Source of the DNA: Pedobacter glucosidilyticus
Lineage (GTDB): Bacteria > Bacteroidota > Bacteroidia > Sphingobacteriales > Sphingobacteriaceae
Direction: 5' to 3'
Assembly (NCBI RefSeq): GCF_002483235.1
Contig: NZ_DLHN01000020.1
Location: 1 to 64,000 of the forward strand
DNA: 64,000 nt
Part shown: positions 25,420 to 33,343 of the stretch, piece by piece
Layout of the letters: the number at the start of each line of letters is the position of its first letter
Numbering within the stretch: position 1 is the first letter of the stretch
Notes under the pieces: model-generated
Databases searched by the model: none
What the model saw: the letters and a program-made list of their open reading frames with translations, nothing else
What the model was told of the DNA's origin: nothing
Translations under genes and position numbers: made by a program

Positions 25420-26493
25420 ATGCCAAATCTCAGATTAAAAGAGTCTTTATTAGGATTAAGCTTACTAGCTATCACTTTTAATGCTTGCCAGCAAAGCACC
25501 AAACAAGTAGATACCAGTAGCGAAACAGATAGCACTGTAACTATCAGTTTTAATGGCGATACTTCTAAAACGGGTATGGTTTACATTCCGGGAGGTACAT
25601 TTATGATGGGTGGGGATAATGAGCAAGCCGATAAAGATGAATTTCCTAAACATCAAGTAACAGTTTCTGGCTTTTGGATGGATGAGCATGAAGTAACCAA
25701 TGCGCAATTTGCCAAGTTTGTAGAGGCTACAGGTTATATCACCACGGCAGAGCGCAAACCTAACTGGGAAGAGTTAAAAAAGCAGCTTCCTCCGGGTACG
25801 CCCAAACCAGATGAAAGTCAGTTAGTTGCAGCATCCTTAGTTTTTACGCCAACATCTGCTGAGGTTGATTTAAATGATTACAGCCAGTGGTGGCGCTGGG
25901 TAGAAGGTGCCAATTGGAAACACCCAGAAGGTCTGGGTAGTGATATTAAAGGAAAAGATAATTATCCTGTGGTACATATCAGTTGGGACGATGCCACAGC
26001 TTATTGCAAATGGGCAGGAAAACGCCTACCAACAGAAGCCGAGTGGGAGTTTGCAGCCCGTGGAGGTTTACAAAATGCGATTTATCCTTGGGGTAATGAA
26101 CATATTAGTAAAGGCATAAAAGCAAACTCATGGGAAGGAAGTTTCCCTTACCAAAATCTTAAAAAAGATGGTTTTGATGGTTTAGCCCCTGTAAAATCTT
26201 TCAAAGCCAATGGCTACCAATTGTATGATATGGCTGGTAATGTATGGGAATGGTGTGCAGATTGGTACAGAAACGACTATTACACAACAGCTAAGCAAGC
26301 AGGCGGCATAACCAACCCACAAGGCCCAACAGACAGTTACGACCCTGATGAACCTTATACGCCTAAAAAAGTAGCAAGAGGCGGTTCTTTTATGTGTAAC
26401 GATAGCTATTGTTCTGGTTACCGCGTAGCAAGACGCATGAAAAGCAGCCCCGATTCTGGCATGAGTAATATGGGGTTTAGATGTGTGAGGTAG
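25420..26493 (+). CDS. Formylglycine-generating-enzyme-like (SUMF1 domain) lipoprotein
   Basis: 357 residues from ATG 25420. The lipobox LAITFNAC places Cys23 as the lipidated residue. The FGE/sulfatase-modifying fold runs from MVYIPGGTFMMGG (about 53-65) to GFRCVR, with PVVHISWDDATAYCKWAG, RLPTEAEWEFAARGG and DMAGNVWEWCADWY. Two cysteines, C326 and C331 in RGGSFMCNDSYCSGYR, match the CxxxxC copper site of true aerobic FGE rather than the cysteine-less GldJ/GldK or EgtB-like proteins. It may convert Cys to formylglycine in sulfatases outside the cytoplasm, but no sulfatase is in the window. Confidence 0.88.
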   Translation: MPNLRLKESLLGLSLLAITFNACQQSTKQVDTSSETDSTVTISFNGDTSKTGMVYIPGGTFMMGGDNEQADKDEFPKHQVTVSGFWMDEHEVTNAQFAKFVEATGYITTAERKPNWEELKKQLPPGTPKPDESQLVAASLVFTPTSAEVDLNDYSQWWRWVEGANWKHPEGLGSDIKGKDNYPVVHISWDDATAYCKWAGKRLPTEAEWEFAARGGLQNAIYPWGNEHISKGIKANSWEGSFPYQNLKKDGFDGLAPVKSFKANGYQLYDMAGNVWEWCADWYRNDYYTTAKQAGGITNPQGPTDSYDPDEPYTPKKVARGGSFMCNDSYCSGYRVARRMKSSPDSGMSNMGFRCVR

Positions 26494-26509
26494 GTGGTTA
26501 GGTTGTTAG
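26493..26509 (+). repeat. 17-bp repeat, left copy (inverted partner at 32171)
   Basis: GGTGGTTAGGTTGTTAG begins at the last base of the FGE-like gene stop codon. The exact reverse complement occurs at 32171-32187 within the repeat tract after the aldo/keto reductase. The two copies bracket the accessory block. Confidence 0.7.
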
Positions 26510-26678
26510 TCCTTATAGCTAGGGAGTTGGTGTTTGGTTTAGTCTTTTAAACTTTGTAATTTATATTTCTATTTGTGAAAGTTTTGTTTTAGTTATGATT
26601 CAAATTACCTGTAATTTCTACTCTGCTATGTGTATCAAGTAAAAAAACTGTATTTACATCTACTTAAATAATCTTAAT

Positions 26679-26808
26679 ATGAAAAAGCATCATATAACTT
26701 TTATTTTCATTAATCCTAATGACTTCTATGGTTTCATGTAAGAAAGATGCTATTTTACATGAAATGTTAGCCCCAATCCTAGAAAACCTAACCGATTTAG
26801 AAATATAA
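26679..26808 (+). pseudogene. Frameshifted small lipoprotein remnant
   Basis: ATG 26679 opens MKKHHITFIFI and then runs into TAA. In a shifted frame the sequence continues LILMTSMVSCKKDAILHEML and on to a stop at 26806-26808. Joined, the two pieces give a normal Bacteroidetes lipoprotein signal (lipobox MVSC then KKD) and about 25 mature residues. One indel near 26710 explains it. The fragment is too short to name a family. Confidence 0.5.
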
Positions 26809-26826
26809 ACTATAACGAACAAAATA

Positions 26827-27417
26827 ATGAATAGACTAAAGTACCTTCTAATTTGCTTAACAATAGCAATTCAATGTTGTAACGGACAAACTAAACCAAA
26901 GAAAGAAATTTATAATAAAGACTTTAATTGGACAATTACAATCCCTGAAAATTTTCAAAATGTTAGTGCTGAAGAATGGTCAAAACTGCAAAACAAAGGA
27001 GCGGATGCAATTGAAAAAACGTATGATGAAAAGGTTATAAATCAATCAAAGACAATCTTCGTGTTTAAAAGTGACCAGCTCAATTATTTTGAATCTAACT
27101 ACCAACCTTTTGACATAGCAATTGACGGCAATTATTTAGAATCTTGTAAAAATGTAAATAATATGTTGTACGAGACTTTTAAAACACAAATGCCAGACAT
27201 AAAAATTGATTCAACATCAACAATTGAAAAAATTGACAATTTGGAATTTCAGACTTTTAAAATGAAAGTTGAGTACCCTAACAAAATGGTATTAAACGTT
27301 TTAATGTTCAGTCGACTTTTCGACAAAAAAGAGTTGTCGGTAAATATTATGTATGTTGACAATAATAAAGGACAGCAAATGCTAGAATCTTGGAGAAAAT
27401 CGAAATTTACAAAATAA
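26827..27417 (+). CDS. Hypothetical exported protein
   Basis: 196 residues. The N-terminal signal MNRLKYLLICLTIAIQCCNG could be a lipoprotein signal (Cys17/18) or SPI. The mature part has FNWTITIPENFQNVSAEEW and FQTFKMKVEYPNKMVLNVLM. This alternation resembles DcrB/PsbP-like exported proteins, but I cannot confirm the family. It is the first intact gene of the accessory block. Its AT-rich leader CTATAACGAACAAAATA resembles the right-hand cassette boundary seen elsewhere, weakly. Confidence 0.6.
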   Translation: MNRLKYLLICLTIAIQCCNGQTKPKKEIYNKDFNWTITIPENFQNVSAEEWSKLQNKGADAIEKTYDEKVINQSKTIFVFKSDQLNYFESNYQPFDIAIDGNYLESCKNVNNMLYETFKTQMPDIKIDSTSTIEKIDNLEFQTFKMKVEYPNKMVLNVLMFSRLFDKKELSVNIMYVDNNKGQQMLESWRKSKFTK

Positions 27418-27475
27418 TGTAATAACACTGCTATTGCTATTCAGGTGTAATTTTATAACCAACAATTTTAAATCC

Positions 27476-28561
27476 ATGCAAACATTGATTTACGTTTTCA
27501 TTAGCATTTTATTTACAGTAAATGTAAGTTTTTCACAAGACTTTAGTTCATCAAAATTTTCACTTGATGTAAAGTCGATTTATGATAGTGCAAAAGTTGA
27601 GTTTAATAATTATGAAAAGAAACATGGGCGTTTTATAAATACAAAAAATGTTCTAATGCACTATCTTGAATGGGGTAATCCCAAGAATACACCTTTAATT
27701 TGGGTGCATGGAAGTTTAACAAACAGTTATGAACTAAAGAGTATAGCAGAAGATATCGTACAAGAAGGTTATTATTTGATTGCTATTGACAGCTATGGTC
27801 ATGGTCTTACAAAAATTCCTGAACATGAGGTTTCTTTATATCACTTAGCAGATGATATAAATGAATTAATGGAAGTGAAAAAAATAAAGAAAGCGGTAAT
27901 TGGAGGTTGGTCAAGAGGTGGTTTTACTGCGACAGCTTTTTATGACACTTACCCTGATAAAGTTTTAGGGTTAATTCTTGAAGATGGGGGCTCGGTTTCA
28001 ACAAATACTTATTATCATAAGCTTCTGCCCCATGAATTAGATTTAAGAGTTAAAGATATCTTTAAAGACAGACAATCATACCCATTGTTCAATAATGAAT
28101 TCGAAGCGTTTAAATTTTTATATGATCAAAGTGCTGGTGGAGGTTCACAATTTGAGCTTTTAGCTTGGTTAACCTTAGATAGTAATAAAAAATGGAGTGT
28201 TGGAAGCGGTATTGAAAAGTTATTCAATATGGATAATGAGAGAAAATTTTTAGACAACATTTTGAGACCGACACAGTCTAATTTATTTGGGGAATCTATG
28301 GCTATTATTGAACCTAAGATTGTTTACAGAAATTTAAAAGTACCAATGTTAATTTTGGATCCAGTTTCTGATCAAGACGCTTTCCCCTTTAAAAACGAAA
28401 ACAGAGAATTGAAAAATCAGCACCCGAGTTTAATCACTCATAAAATCTACGAAAATACAGGACATAACATTCATTATGAAAAGCCTAAAATGTTTGTTAA
28501 AGACCTAGGCTTTTTTTTAAAGACTATACGAAATCAGAGGCCCAACACAGCGCTAGAATGA
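27476..28561 (+). CDS. Secreted alpha/beta hydrolase
   Basis: 361 residues from ATG 27476 with a signal peptide ending VSFSQ. The alpha/beta-hydrolase fold is clear: oxyanion region PLIWVHGSLTNSYEL, IDSYGHGLT, nucleophile elbow GGWSRGG, acid near LILDPVSDQDAF, and His in TGHNIHYEKP. The substrate is unknown. The C-terminus (QRPNTALE) is read into a GGCCCAACACAGCG sequence that looks like the left end of a cassette-separating palindrome. The gene may therefore have been fused to that element. Confidence 0.8.
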   Translation: MQTLIYVFISILFTVNVSFSQDFSSSKFSLDVKSIYDSAKVEFNNYEKKHGRFINTKNVLMHYLEWGNPKNTPLIWVHGSLTNSYELKSIAEDIVQEGYYLIAIDSYGHGLTKIPEHEVSLYHLADDINELMEVKKIKKAVIGGWSRGGFTATAFYDTYPDKVLGLILEDGGSVSTNTYYHKLLPHELDLRVKDIFKDRQSYPLFNNEFEAFKFLYDQSAGGGSQFELLAWLTLDSNKKWSVGSGIEKLFNMDNERKFLDNILRPTQSNLFGESMAIIEPKIVYRNLKVPMLILDPVSDQDAFPFKNENRELKNQHPSLITHKIYENTGHNIHYEKPKMFVKDLGFFLKTIRNQRPNTALE

Positions 28562-29225
28562 TAATCAAGCCAAGTGGGCAAATACTCTTGTGCCATGTAA
28601 AGCAGAGACTTTAACACAATTTAAACTAACTTTAAAGGACGAATTTTTAGTTTTTTCCTTTCATAGCGATGAGGAGCGAAGAAGCAATCTGTTTTTATTG
28701 ATTGAATGATTTATTTTTGAATGAGTGATTTCCCTGTTTTTTAATTTTTAATTTTTAATTTTACCTTTTTAATTATGATTTAACCACGGAGTACGCTGAG
28801 GACACAAAGCTGGGTGTACACTTATAAAAGCCCTCTGTGAACTTTGTGTTCTTTATGGTTAAAAAAATTCAATTGTCTAGTATCAAGGATGAGTGAAATA
28901 AAAAAATAAAAATCAATCTCTATATCATGATTCAAAGCCTTAAGCCTTCCGCCTTTTGCTTTAGGCTTTCTCCCTTCTGCTTTCAGCTTTAAGGTATATC
29001 CGGATAATAGTTGTCTTAATTCTTATAATGGTTAGATTTTGTATTTCAAATATTAAAAATCACTTTATAAGATAGGCAGTAACAGTAGAAAAAACCAAAA
29101 TATAGATGATTATAAAGCATATTAGCCAAATAAAAAGTCTTTTAGATCATTTGAATATTTAAAATCTAATACTAAATCGTAACTTAATCGAAAAATATGC
29201 GCTATAGGATAGCGGATATTTACTA
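28562..29225. other. Gene-free stretch with degenerate palindromes and CT-rich repeats
   Basis: No ORF is credible. AAATACTCTTGTGCC near 28579 resembles the inner arm of the palindrome at 39803-39950 and may be a decayed copy. TTTTTAATTTTTAATTTTTAA is at about 28737. An imperfect palindrome at 28780-28862 pairs TTAACCA with TGGTTAA and ACACAAAG with CTTTGTGT. At 28945-28992 there is a CT-rich tract built of GCCTT and CTGCTTTCAGCTTT words. The upstream boundary of the next cassette, TACTAGTTAGCGGT, starts at 29221. Confidence 0.5.
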
Positions 29226-29234
29226 GTTAGCGGT
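29226..29234 (+). repeat. Cassette boundary motif GTTAGCGGT
   Basis: GTTAGCGGT is inside TACTAGTTAGC (29221-29231), which is repeated exactly at 38808-38818. The motif's perfect inverse ACCGCTAAC lies at 29605-29613, so the pair brackets the DUF5808 gene. Confidence 0.6.
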
Positions 29235-29296
29235 AAGTGTACCCGAACAAAATTTATTATAACCATTATATTAATCAACTTGAAATAACGACAGAC

Positions 29297-29518
29297 ATGA
29301 ATCCAACAGACGATAATAAAAACTATAGGTTTGGCTTGTTTTATTATAATCAAGACGACCCTCGAACTATAGTTCCAAGAAAATTGAGAACACTGGGTTA
29401 TACCATGAATTTCGCAAGACCTATAAGTTATGTTGCTCTCATACTTCTTATAATTATGCTGGTTTTTCTGGTATATGTATTAAGCAATGTTTCTCTCGAC
29501 CCGAAAGGCTTTGCCTAA
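29297..29518 (+). CDS. DUF5808-like small membrane protein (cassette gene)
   Basis: 73 residues from ATG 29297. The N-terminal part YRFGLFYYNQDDPRTIVPRK and YTMNFARPISY matches the DUF5808 pattern (FYYNPDDPRxFVPKR..GWTxNFARP) as I recall it. It is followed by one transmembrane helix (VALILLIIMLVFLVYVLSN). The role is unknown. It is the sole gene between boundary motifs GTTAGCGGT (29226) and ACCGCTAAC (29605). Confidence 0.7.
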   Translation: MNPTDDNKNYRFGLFYYNQDDPRTIVPRKLRTLGYTMNFARPISYVALILLIIMLVFLVYVLSNVSLDPKGFA

Positions 29519-29604
29519 TATTTAAAAGTAAGGAAGCGAATGCCCAATTTGGGTGTGTAAAATATTTTGCTAAAAGTAATTTGCAGAAATTAGTAAACAC
29601 ACCA

Positions 29605-29740
29605 ACCGCTAACCACAGGTTTAAAAAATTGCGGGCGAAGTGCTTGTACTTTCTTCATCACTTTTTACTAAATTTGGTGCAGGCAGACAAGTTTTTGCAA
29701 GAAAAACCGCAAATTCTTAAACCTGCAAACCGTTAGCGGT
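29605..29740. repeat. attC-like imperfect palindrome A
   Basis: 136 bp. The outer arms ACCGCTAAC (29605-29613) and GTTAGCGGT (29732-29740) are perfect. Next come CAGGTTTAA (29616-29624) and TTAAACCTG (29717-29725), then TTGCGG and CCGCAA. The unequal spacers leave small bulges, as in integron attC sites. The ends do not fit the canonical GTTRRRY/RYYYAAC core, so the integron relationship is by shape only. It lies directly between two unrelated single genes. Confidence 0.65.
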
Positions 29741-29779
29741 AATATTACAAAACCGACCGTAACGACAAAGAAACAATTA

Positions 29780-30787
29780 GTGACAGAAATAAAACTATAC
29801 AAGACGACAACCAAAGGACTGAAAATTATCGGTATGAGTTTACCATTTGTAGCAATTGGACTATGGATGATAACTCAAGAACCAATCGGGACGACACCTT
29901 ACATTATGGGTTGGGTCTGCACTTGCTTTTTTGGACTCGGTATTCCAGTTGGACTATTTCAGACATTTGACAAAAGACCGCAGATTATAATAACAGAAAA
30001 CGGCATTTGGGACAGGACAACAAAACAAGATGAAGTAAAATGGGAGCAAATAATTGAAGCTTATCCGCTTGACATACACGGACAAAAGTTTATTTCATTA
30101 ATAACAGATGAAACATTCGTTTTCAAGAAGAAAACTTACAAGTGGGCTGAGAAAATAAATAAAGAAGTTGGAGCACAAAATCTCAATTTGCACTTAGGAC
30201 AAATAAACATTGACGAAATTGAACTGACAAACTTTATTAATCAGCTTACCAAAGAAACAAGAGAAGAACGAAGAAAGTCAATTAAGAATTTTAAGGTTAA
30301 AGGGACTAATTTTTCGCAAACAGACTTTCAAAAAATTCTTTTCTATGTTTTAATTTCTCTAACGCTTTTAGTTTTAACTCTAACAAGTTATGTAGCATTT
30401 TGGGTAGTTATGGTAGTTATGGGCGTTTCTGCAATTATCGCTCGTTGGCAGCCGGACAACAAGACACTTAAAAAGTATGCAGGTATCGGAACTTGGCTTG
30501 GACTTGTAAATTTGGTCTTACTCTTTGGAACAATCAAAATTTATGACAATATAACCGAAGATGTTGGAGAACAACTAGCAATTGAAATTGAAGAGTTTCA
30601 AAAACGAAATTCAACTTTTCCAACAGACATTAATTCTATCAATGAAAAATTAGAGTTTAATTACGTAGAACGTTATTTTGCCGACCAAATTGACTATAAG
30701 ATAATTGACAATGACTATGAATTAGAAGCTACTATGCTATTCAGAAAACTTAGAAAATACGACAAAAACAACAGCGAATGGAAATAA
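29780..30787 (+). CDS. STM3941-like membrane protein (cassette gene)
   Basis: 335 residues with a GTG start at 29780, 40 bp after palindrome A. Two N-terminal membrane helices (LKIIGMSLPFVAIGLWMIT, IMGWVCTCFFGLGIPVGLFQ) precede a PH-like segment (PQIIITENGIWDRTTKQDEV, IHGQKFISLITD). Two more helices (FYVLISLTLLVLTLTSYVAF, YAGIGTWLGLVNLVLLFGTI) and a charged C-terminal tail follow. The N-terminal half resembles the STM3941 family of unknown function. Codon use with many ACA/GAC triplets differs from the neighbouring core genes, in keeping with acquired DNA. Confidence 0.65.
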   Translation: MTEIKLYKTTTKGLKIIGMSLPFVAIGLWMITQEPIGTTPYIMGWVCTCFFGLGIPVGLFQTFDKRPQIIITENGIWDRTTKQDEVKWEQIIEAYPLDIHGQKFISLITDETFVFKKKTYKWAEKINKEVGAQNLNLHLGQINIDEIELTNFINQLTKETREERRKSIKNFKVKGTNFSQTDFQKILFYVLISLTLLVLTLTSYVAFWVVMVVMGVSAIIARWQPDNKTLKKYAGIGTWLGLVNLVLLFGTIKIYDNITEDVGEQLAIEIEEFQKRNSTFPTDINSINEKLEFNYVERYFADQIDYKIIDNDYELEATMLFRKLRKYDKNNSEWK

Positions 30788-30792
30788 ATACT

Positions 30793-30925
30793 ACCGCCAA
30801 CAAGGGTTTTGCGTCAGGCGGGCTGACGTACAAACCTGGAGCTTTGTGCTTCTATTCAAGTTCTGTGCTGGTTGACAGTTTTGTGCTTCTAAACCCGCCC
30901 GAACGCAAAGCCCCGAACCGTTATG
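30793..30925. repeat. attC-like imperfect palindrome B
   Basis: About 133 bp starting 6 bp after the preceding stop. The left boundary ACCGCCAAC differs from palindrome A by one base. Arms GGGTTTTGCGT (30804-30814) / ACGCAAAGCCC (30903-30913) pair with one G-T, and GGCGGG (30817-30822) / CCCGCC (30894-30899) pair fully. The loop contains a 12-bp direct repeat TTTGTGCTTCTA at 30843 and 30880. The right end CCGTTATG is 38 bp before the next ATG. A 62-codon reading through this element is not a gene. Confidence 0.65.
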
Positions 30926-30962
30926 TTGCTATTTGGGACAACTTTGACACAAGTAACAACTT

Positions 30963-31520
30963 ATGAAAACATTTGAATTTCCAATACTAAAGACTCAAAG
31001 ATTTTTGTTAAGACAATTTCTTGAAAGCGACTTGGAGAATGTTTATAAAGGTCTCTCAGATCCGGAAATTATAAAATATTATGGTGTCAGGTACAAAACA
31101 CTTGAAGAAACAAAAGAACAAATGGAATTTTTTTCAAACTTAGAAAAAGAAGGGACAGGTATATGGTGGGCAGTTTGCTCTTTAGATCATAAAACGTTTT
31201 ATGGTGCAGGCGGACTGAATTCTTTAAGTAAGGAACATAAAAAAGCAGAAATCGGATTTTGGCTTTTTAAAGAATTTTGGGGGCAAGGAATAATGACTGA
31301 AGTACTTCCTGTTATTTGCAATTACGGATTTGAAAAATTAGCACTTCATAGAATTGAAGGGTTTGTAGAATCGGATAATTTAAATTGTAAAAATGCAATG
31401 AAAAAACTTGACTTTAAACACGAAGGAACGATGATTGATTGCGAAATTAAGAACGGTAAATTTATTAGCCTTGATATATTCGCAAAAATCCTCAACAATC
31501 TGAATGTAAAATACCTTTAG
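30963..31520 (+). CDS. GNAT family N-acetyltransferase (RimJ/RimL-like)
   Basis: 185 residues. The acetyltransferase_3 pattern is clear: LKTQRFLLRQFLESDLENVY, AEIGFWLFKEFWGQGIMTEV (the acetyl-CoA loop, with Q/G-x-G), and FEKLALHRIEGFVESDNLNCKNAMKKLDF. It transfers an acetyl group to an amine, perhaps a protein N-terminus or a small molecule; the target is unknown. It is the first gene after palindrome B and is followed after 2 bp by the DUF4199 gene, so this cassette would hold two genes. Confidence 0.85.
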   Translation: MKTFEFPILKTQRFLLRQFLESDLENVYKGLSDPEIIKYYGVRYKTLEETKEQMEFFSNLEKEGTGIWWAVCSLDHKTFYGAGGLNSLSKEHKKAEIGFWLFKEFWGQGIMTEVLPVICNYGFEKLALHRIEGFVESDNLNCKNAMKKLDFKHEGTMIDCEIKNGKFISLDIFAKILNNLNVKYL

Positions 31521-31522
31521 CC

Positions 31523-32011
31523 ATGAATAGTTTAAAAATTGAAATTAAATGGGCAATCATATTTTCAGTGGTTGTATTACTTTGGATGGTATTAGAAAAA
31601 CTATGTGGACTACATGGAAAGTATATTGACTATCATCTTTATTTGACTAATCTTTTTGCGATTCCTGCAATTGCGGTTATGGTAATGGCTTTGAAAGATA
31701 AAAAGAGAAGTTTTTATAACCAGCAAATAAACTATAAACAAGGATTAATTTCTGGAATTATTTTATCAGTTTTTATTGCTTTATTAAGTCCATTAACACA
31801 ATGGATAACATCTTTTATAATCACGCCTGAATATTTTCCAAATGTGATCAAACGTTCTGTAGAACTAGGTTATTACAAGACAACAGTAGAAGCACAAGCC
31901 AATTTTAATTACCAAAATTATGCAGTACAAGGCGTAATAGGAGCTTTAGTTATGGGTATAATAACCACAGCAATTGCTATGATTTTTTTACGGACAAAAC
32001 AAATTAAATAA
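31523..32011 (+). CDS. DUF4199 family membrane protein
   Basis: 162 residues with four membrane helices (WAIIFSVVVLLWMVLEKLCG, LTNLFAIPAIAVMVMALKDK, GLISGIILSVFIALLSPLTQ, VIGALVMGIITTAIAMIFLR). KYIDYHLYLTNLF, FYNQQINYKQGLISG and PEYFPNVI are typical of the Bacteroidetes DUF4199 proteins. The function is unknown. It is 2 bp downstream of the GNAT gene, so it is translationally linked with it. Confidence 0.8.
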   Translation: MNSLKIEIKWAIIFSVVVLLWMVLEKLCGLHGKYIDYHLYLTNLFAIPAIAVMVMALKDKKRSFYNQQINYKQGLISGIILSVFIALLSPLTQWITSFIITPEYFPNVIKRSVELGYYKTTVEAQANFNYQNYAVQGVIGALVMGIITTAIAMIFLRTKQIK

Positions 32012-32099
32012 TTACTTAAAGCCCTAACCCACACTTATCCAAAAAGGAAATAATCATGTTATCCTCAATAAATACCTATAAAAAAAATCTCCTATCCCC

Positions 32100-32212
32100 A
32101 ACAAACTAACCACTAACAACCCAACAACCAAACAAACTAACCACCTAACAAACTAACCACCCAACAACACCTAACAACCTAACCACCCAACAACCTAACC
32201 ACCCAACAAACT
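32100..32212. repeat. Low-complexity repeat tract of CTAACCACC / CAACAA words
   Basis: About 110 bp of degenerate tandem words (CTAACCACCCAACAA, CTAACAACCTAACCACC). It extends into the 3' end of the aldo/keto reductase gene, whose last six codons and stop are made of it. The segment 32171-32187 is the exact inverse of 26493-26509. Confidence 0.75.
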
Positions 32213-33187
32213 AATAATCCTCTCCAGTTCATCTTCGCTAAATACGATATGGTCTAACGCTTTAAGAGAGTCTTCTAACTGTTCGGGTTTGCTTGCACCT
32301 ACCAAAACAGAGGTAATACGCTCGTCTTTTAACAACCAAGCAATTGCCATTTGTGCTAAACTTTGGTTTCTGCTGATAGCTATATCATTTAAAGCTTTAA
32401 TTTGGTTTAGTCTTTCTTCTGTGATGTGCTCTGCTTTTAAAAAACCATGAGATTTTGCAGCTCTGGAATCCTGCGGAATACCTTTTAAATATTTATTGGT
32501 TAATAAACCTTGTGCCAAGGGCGAGAAAGGAATACAGCCAACACCCTCTTTGCCTAATAAATCTAATAAGCCATGCTCAACCCAACGTTCAAACATAGAA
32601 TATTTGGGTTGGTGGATGATACATGGAGTGCCCAAATCTTTTAAAATTTGTATGGCTTTGGCACATTCTTCGGGTTTATAATTAGAAAGACCAACGTATA
32701 AGGCTTTTCCCTGTCGCACTATTAAATCTAAAGTGCTCATGGTTTCTTCCAGTGGTGTCTCTGGATCTGGGCGGTGATGATAAAATATATCCACATAGTC
32801 TAATTGCATACGCTTTAAACTTTGGTCTAAGCTAGAAACCAGATATTTTTTAGAACCCCAATCGCCATAAGGGCCATCCCACATGGTATAACCCGCTTTA
32901 GAAGAAATAATCATTTCATCGCGGTAGCCATTAAAATCTTTTTTTAAGATGTGTCCAAAATTTTCTTCTGCCGAACCCGGAGGCGGGCCATAGTTGTTAG
33001 CCAAATCAAAGTGGGTAATGCCATTGTCAAAAGCAGTTCTAATGATATTTCTGCCGTTCTCAAAAGTATCTACACCACCGAAGTTATGCCACAAGCCTAA
33101 GGATAATGCCGGTAGTTTAATGCCACTTTTACCACATCTGCGGTAAAGCATGTTGGTATATCTGCTTTTTTGAGGAATATAATGCAT
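32195..33187 (-). CDS. Aldo/keto reductase, YghZ-like (L-glyceraldehyde 3-phosphate reductase type)
   Basis: 330 residues. The N-terminus YRRCGKSGIKLPALSLGLWHNFGG is nearly that of E. coli YghZ. The AKR catalytic set includes D in FDLANNYGPPPG (with Tyr), K in ISSKAGYTMWDGPYG and H in YVDIFYHHRPD. The NADPH-binding C-terminus has SVLVGASKPEQLEDSLKAL. It is a cytoplasmic NADPH-dependent carbonyl reductase. The last residues (LLGG) are encoded by the repeat tract, so the original C-terminus may have been altered. Confidence 0.9.
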   Translation of the reverse strand: MHYIPQKSRYTNMLYRRCGKSGIKLPALSLGLWHNFGGVDTFENGRNIIRTAFDNGITHFDLANNYGPPPGSAEENFGHILKKDFNGYRDEMIISSKAGYTMWDGPYGDWGSKKYLVSSLDQSLKRMQLDYVDIFYHHRPDPETPLEETMSTLDLIVRQGKALYVGLSNYKPEECAKAIQILKDLGTPCIIHQPKYSMFERWVEHGLLDLLGKEGVGCIPFSPLAQGLLTNKYLKGIPQDSRAAKSHGFLKAEHITEERLNQIKALNDIAISRNQSLAQMAIAWLLKDERITSVLVGASKPEQLEDSLKALDHIVFSEDELERIISLLGG

Positions 33188-33291
33188 GTTTTAAGATTTA
33201 AAATGCCAAAATAATAATTAATTATAGCTTTAAGGCTTCAAAAAAATAAATGACCGGCAGCATCATAATTTCATCATAATTTCTTACAGAT

Positions 33292-33321
33292 TTGTGTTTT
33301 TAGCTGCTAACATTAACTTTG
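33292..33321 (+). promoter_or_regulatory. Promoter of trxB
   Basis: TTG (33292-33294), a 19-bp spacer and TAACTTTG (33314-33321) exactly fit the Bacteroidetes TTG-N19-TAnnTTTG promoter. The start of transcription would be near 33326, about 18 nt before the ATG. Confidence 0.75.
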
Positions 33322-33343
33322 CATCTCAATCACAAATAAAATA

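Noticed and set aside
25465..25707. 80-codon minus-strand ORF over the FGE-like gene
   Set aside because: It overlaps conserved FGE coding sequence and has no features of its own.
30778..30966. 62-codon ORF between the STM3941-like and GNAT genes
   Set aside because: It lies wholly on palindrome B and has no protein-like composition.
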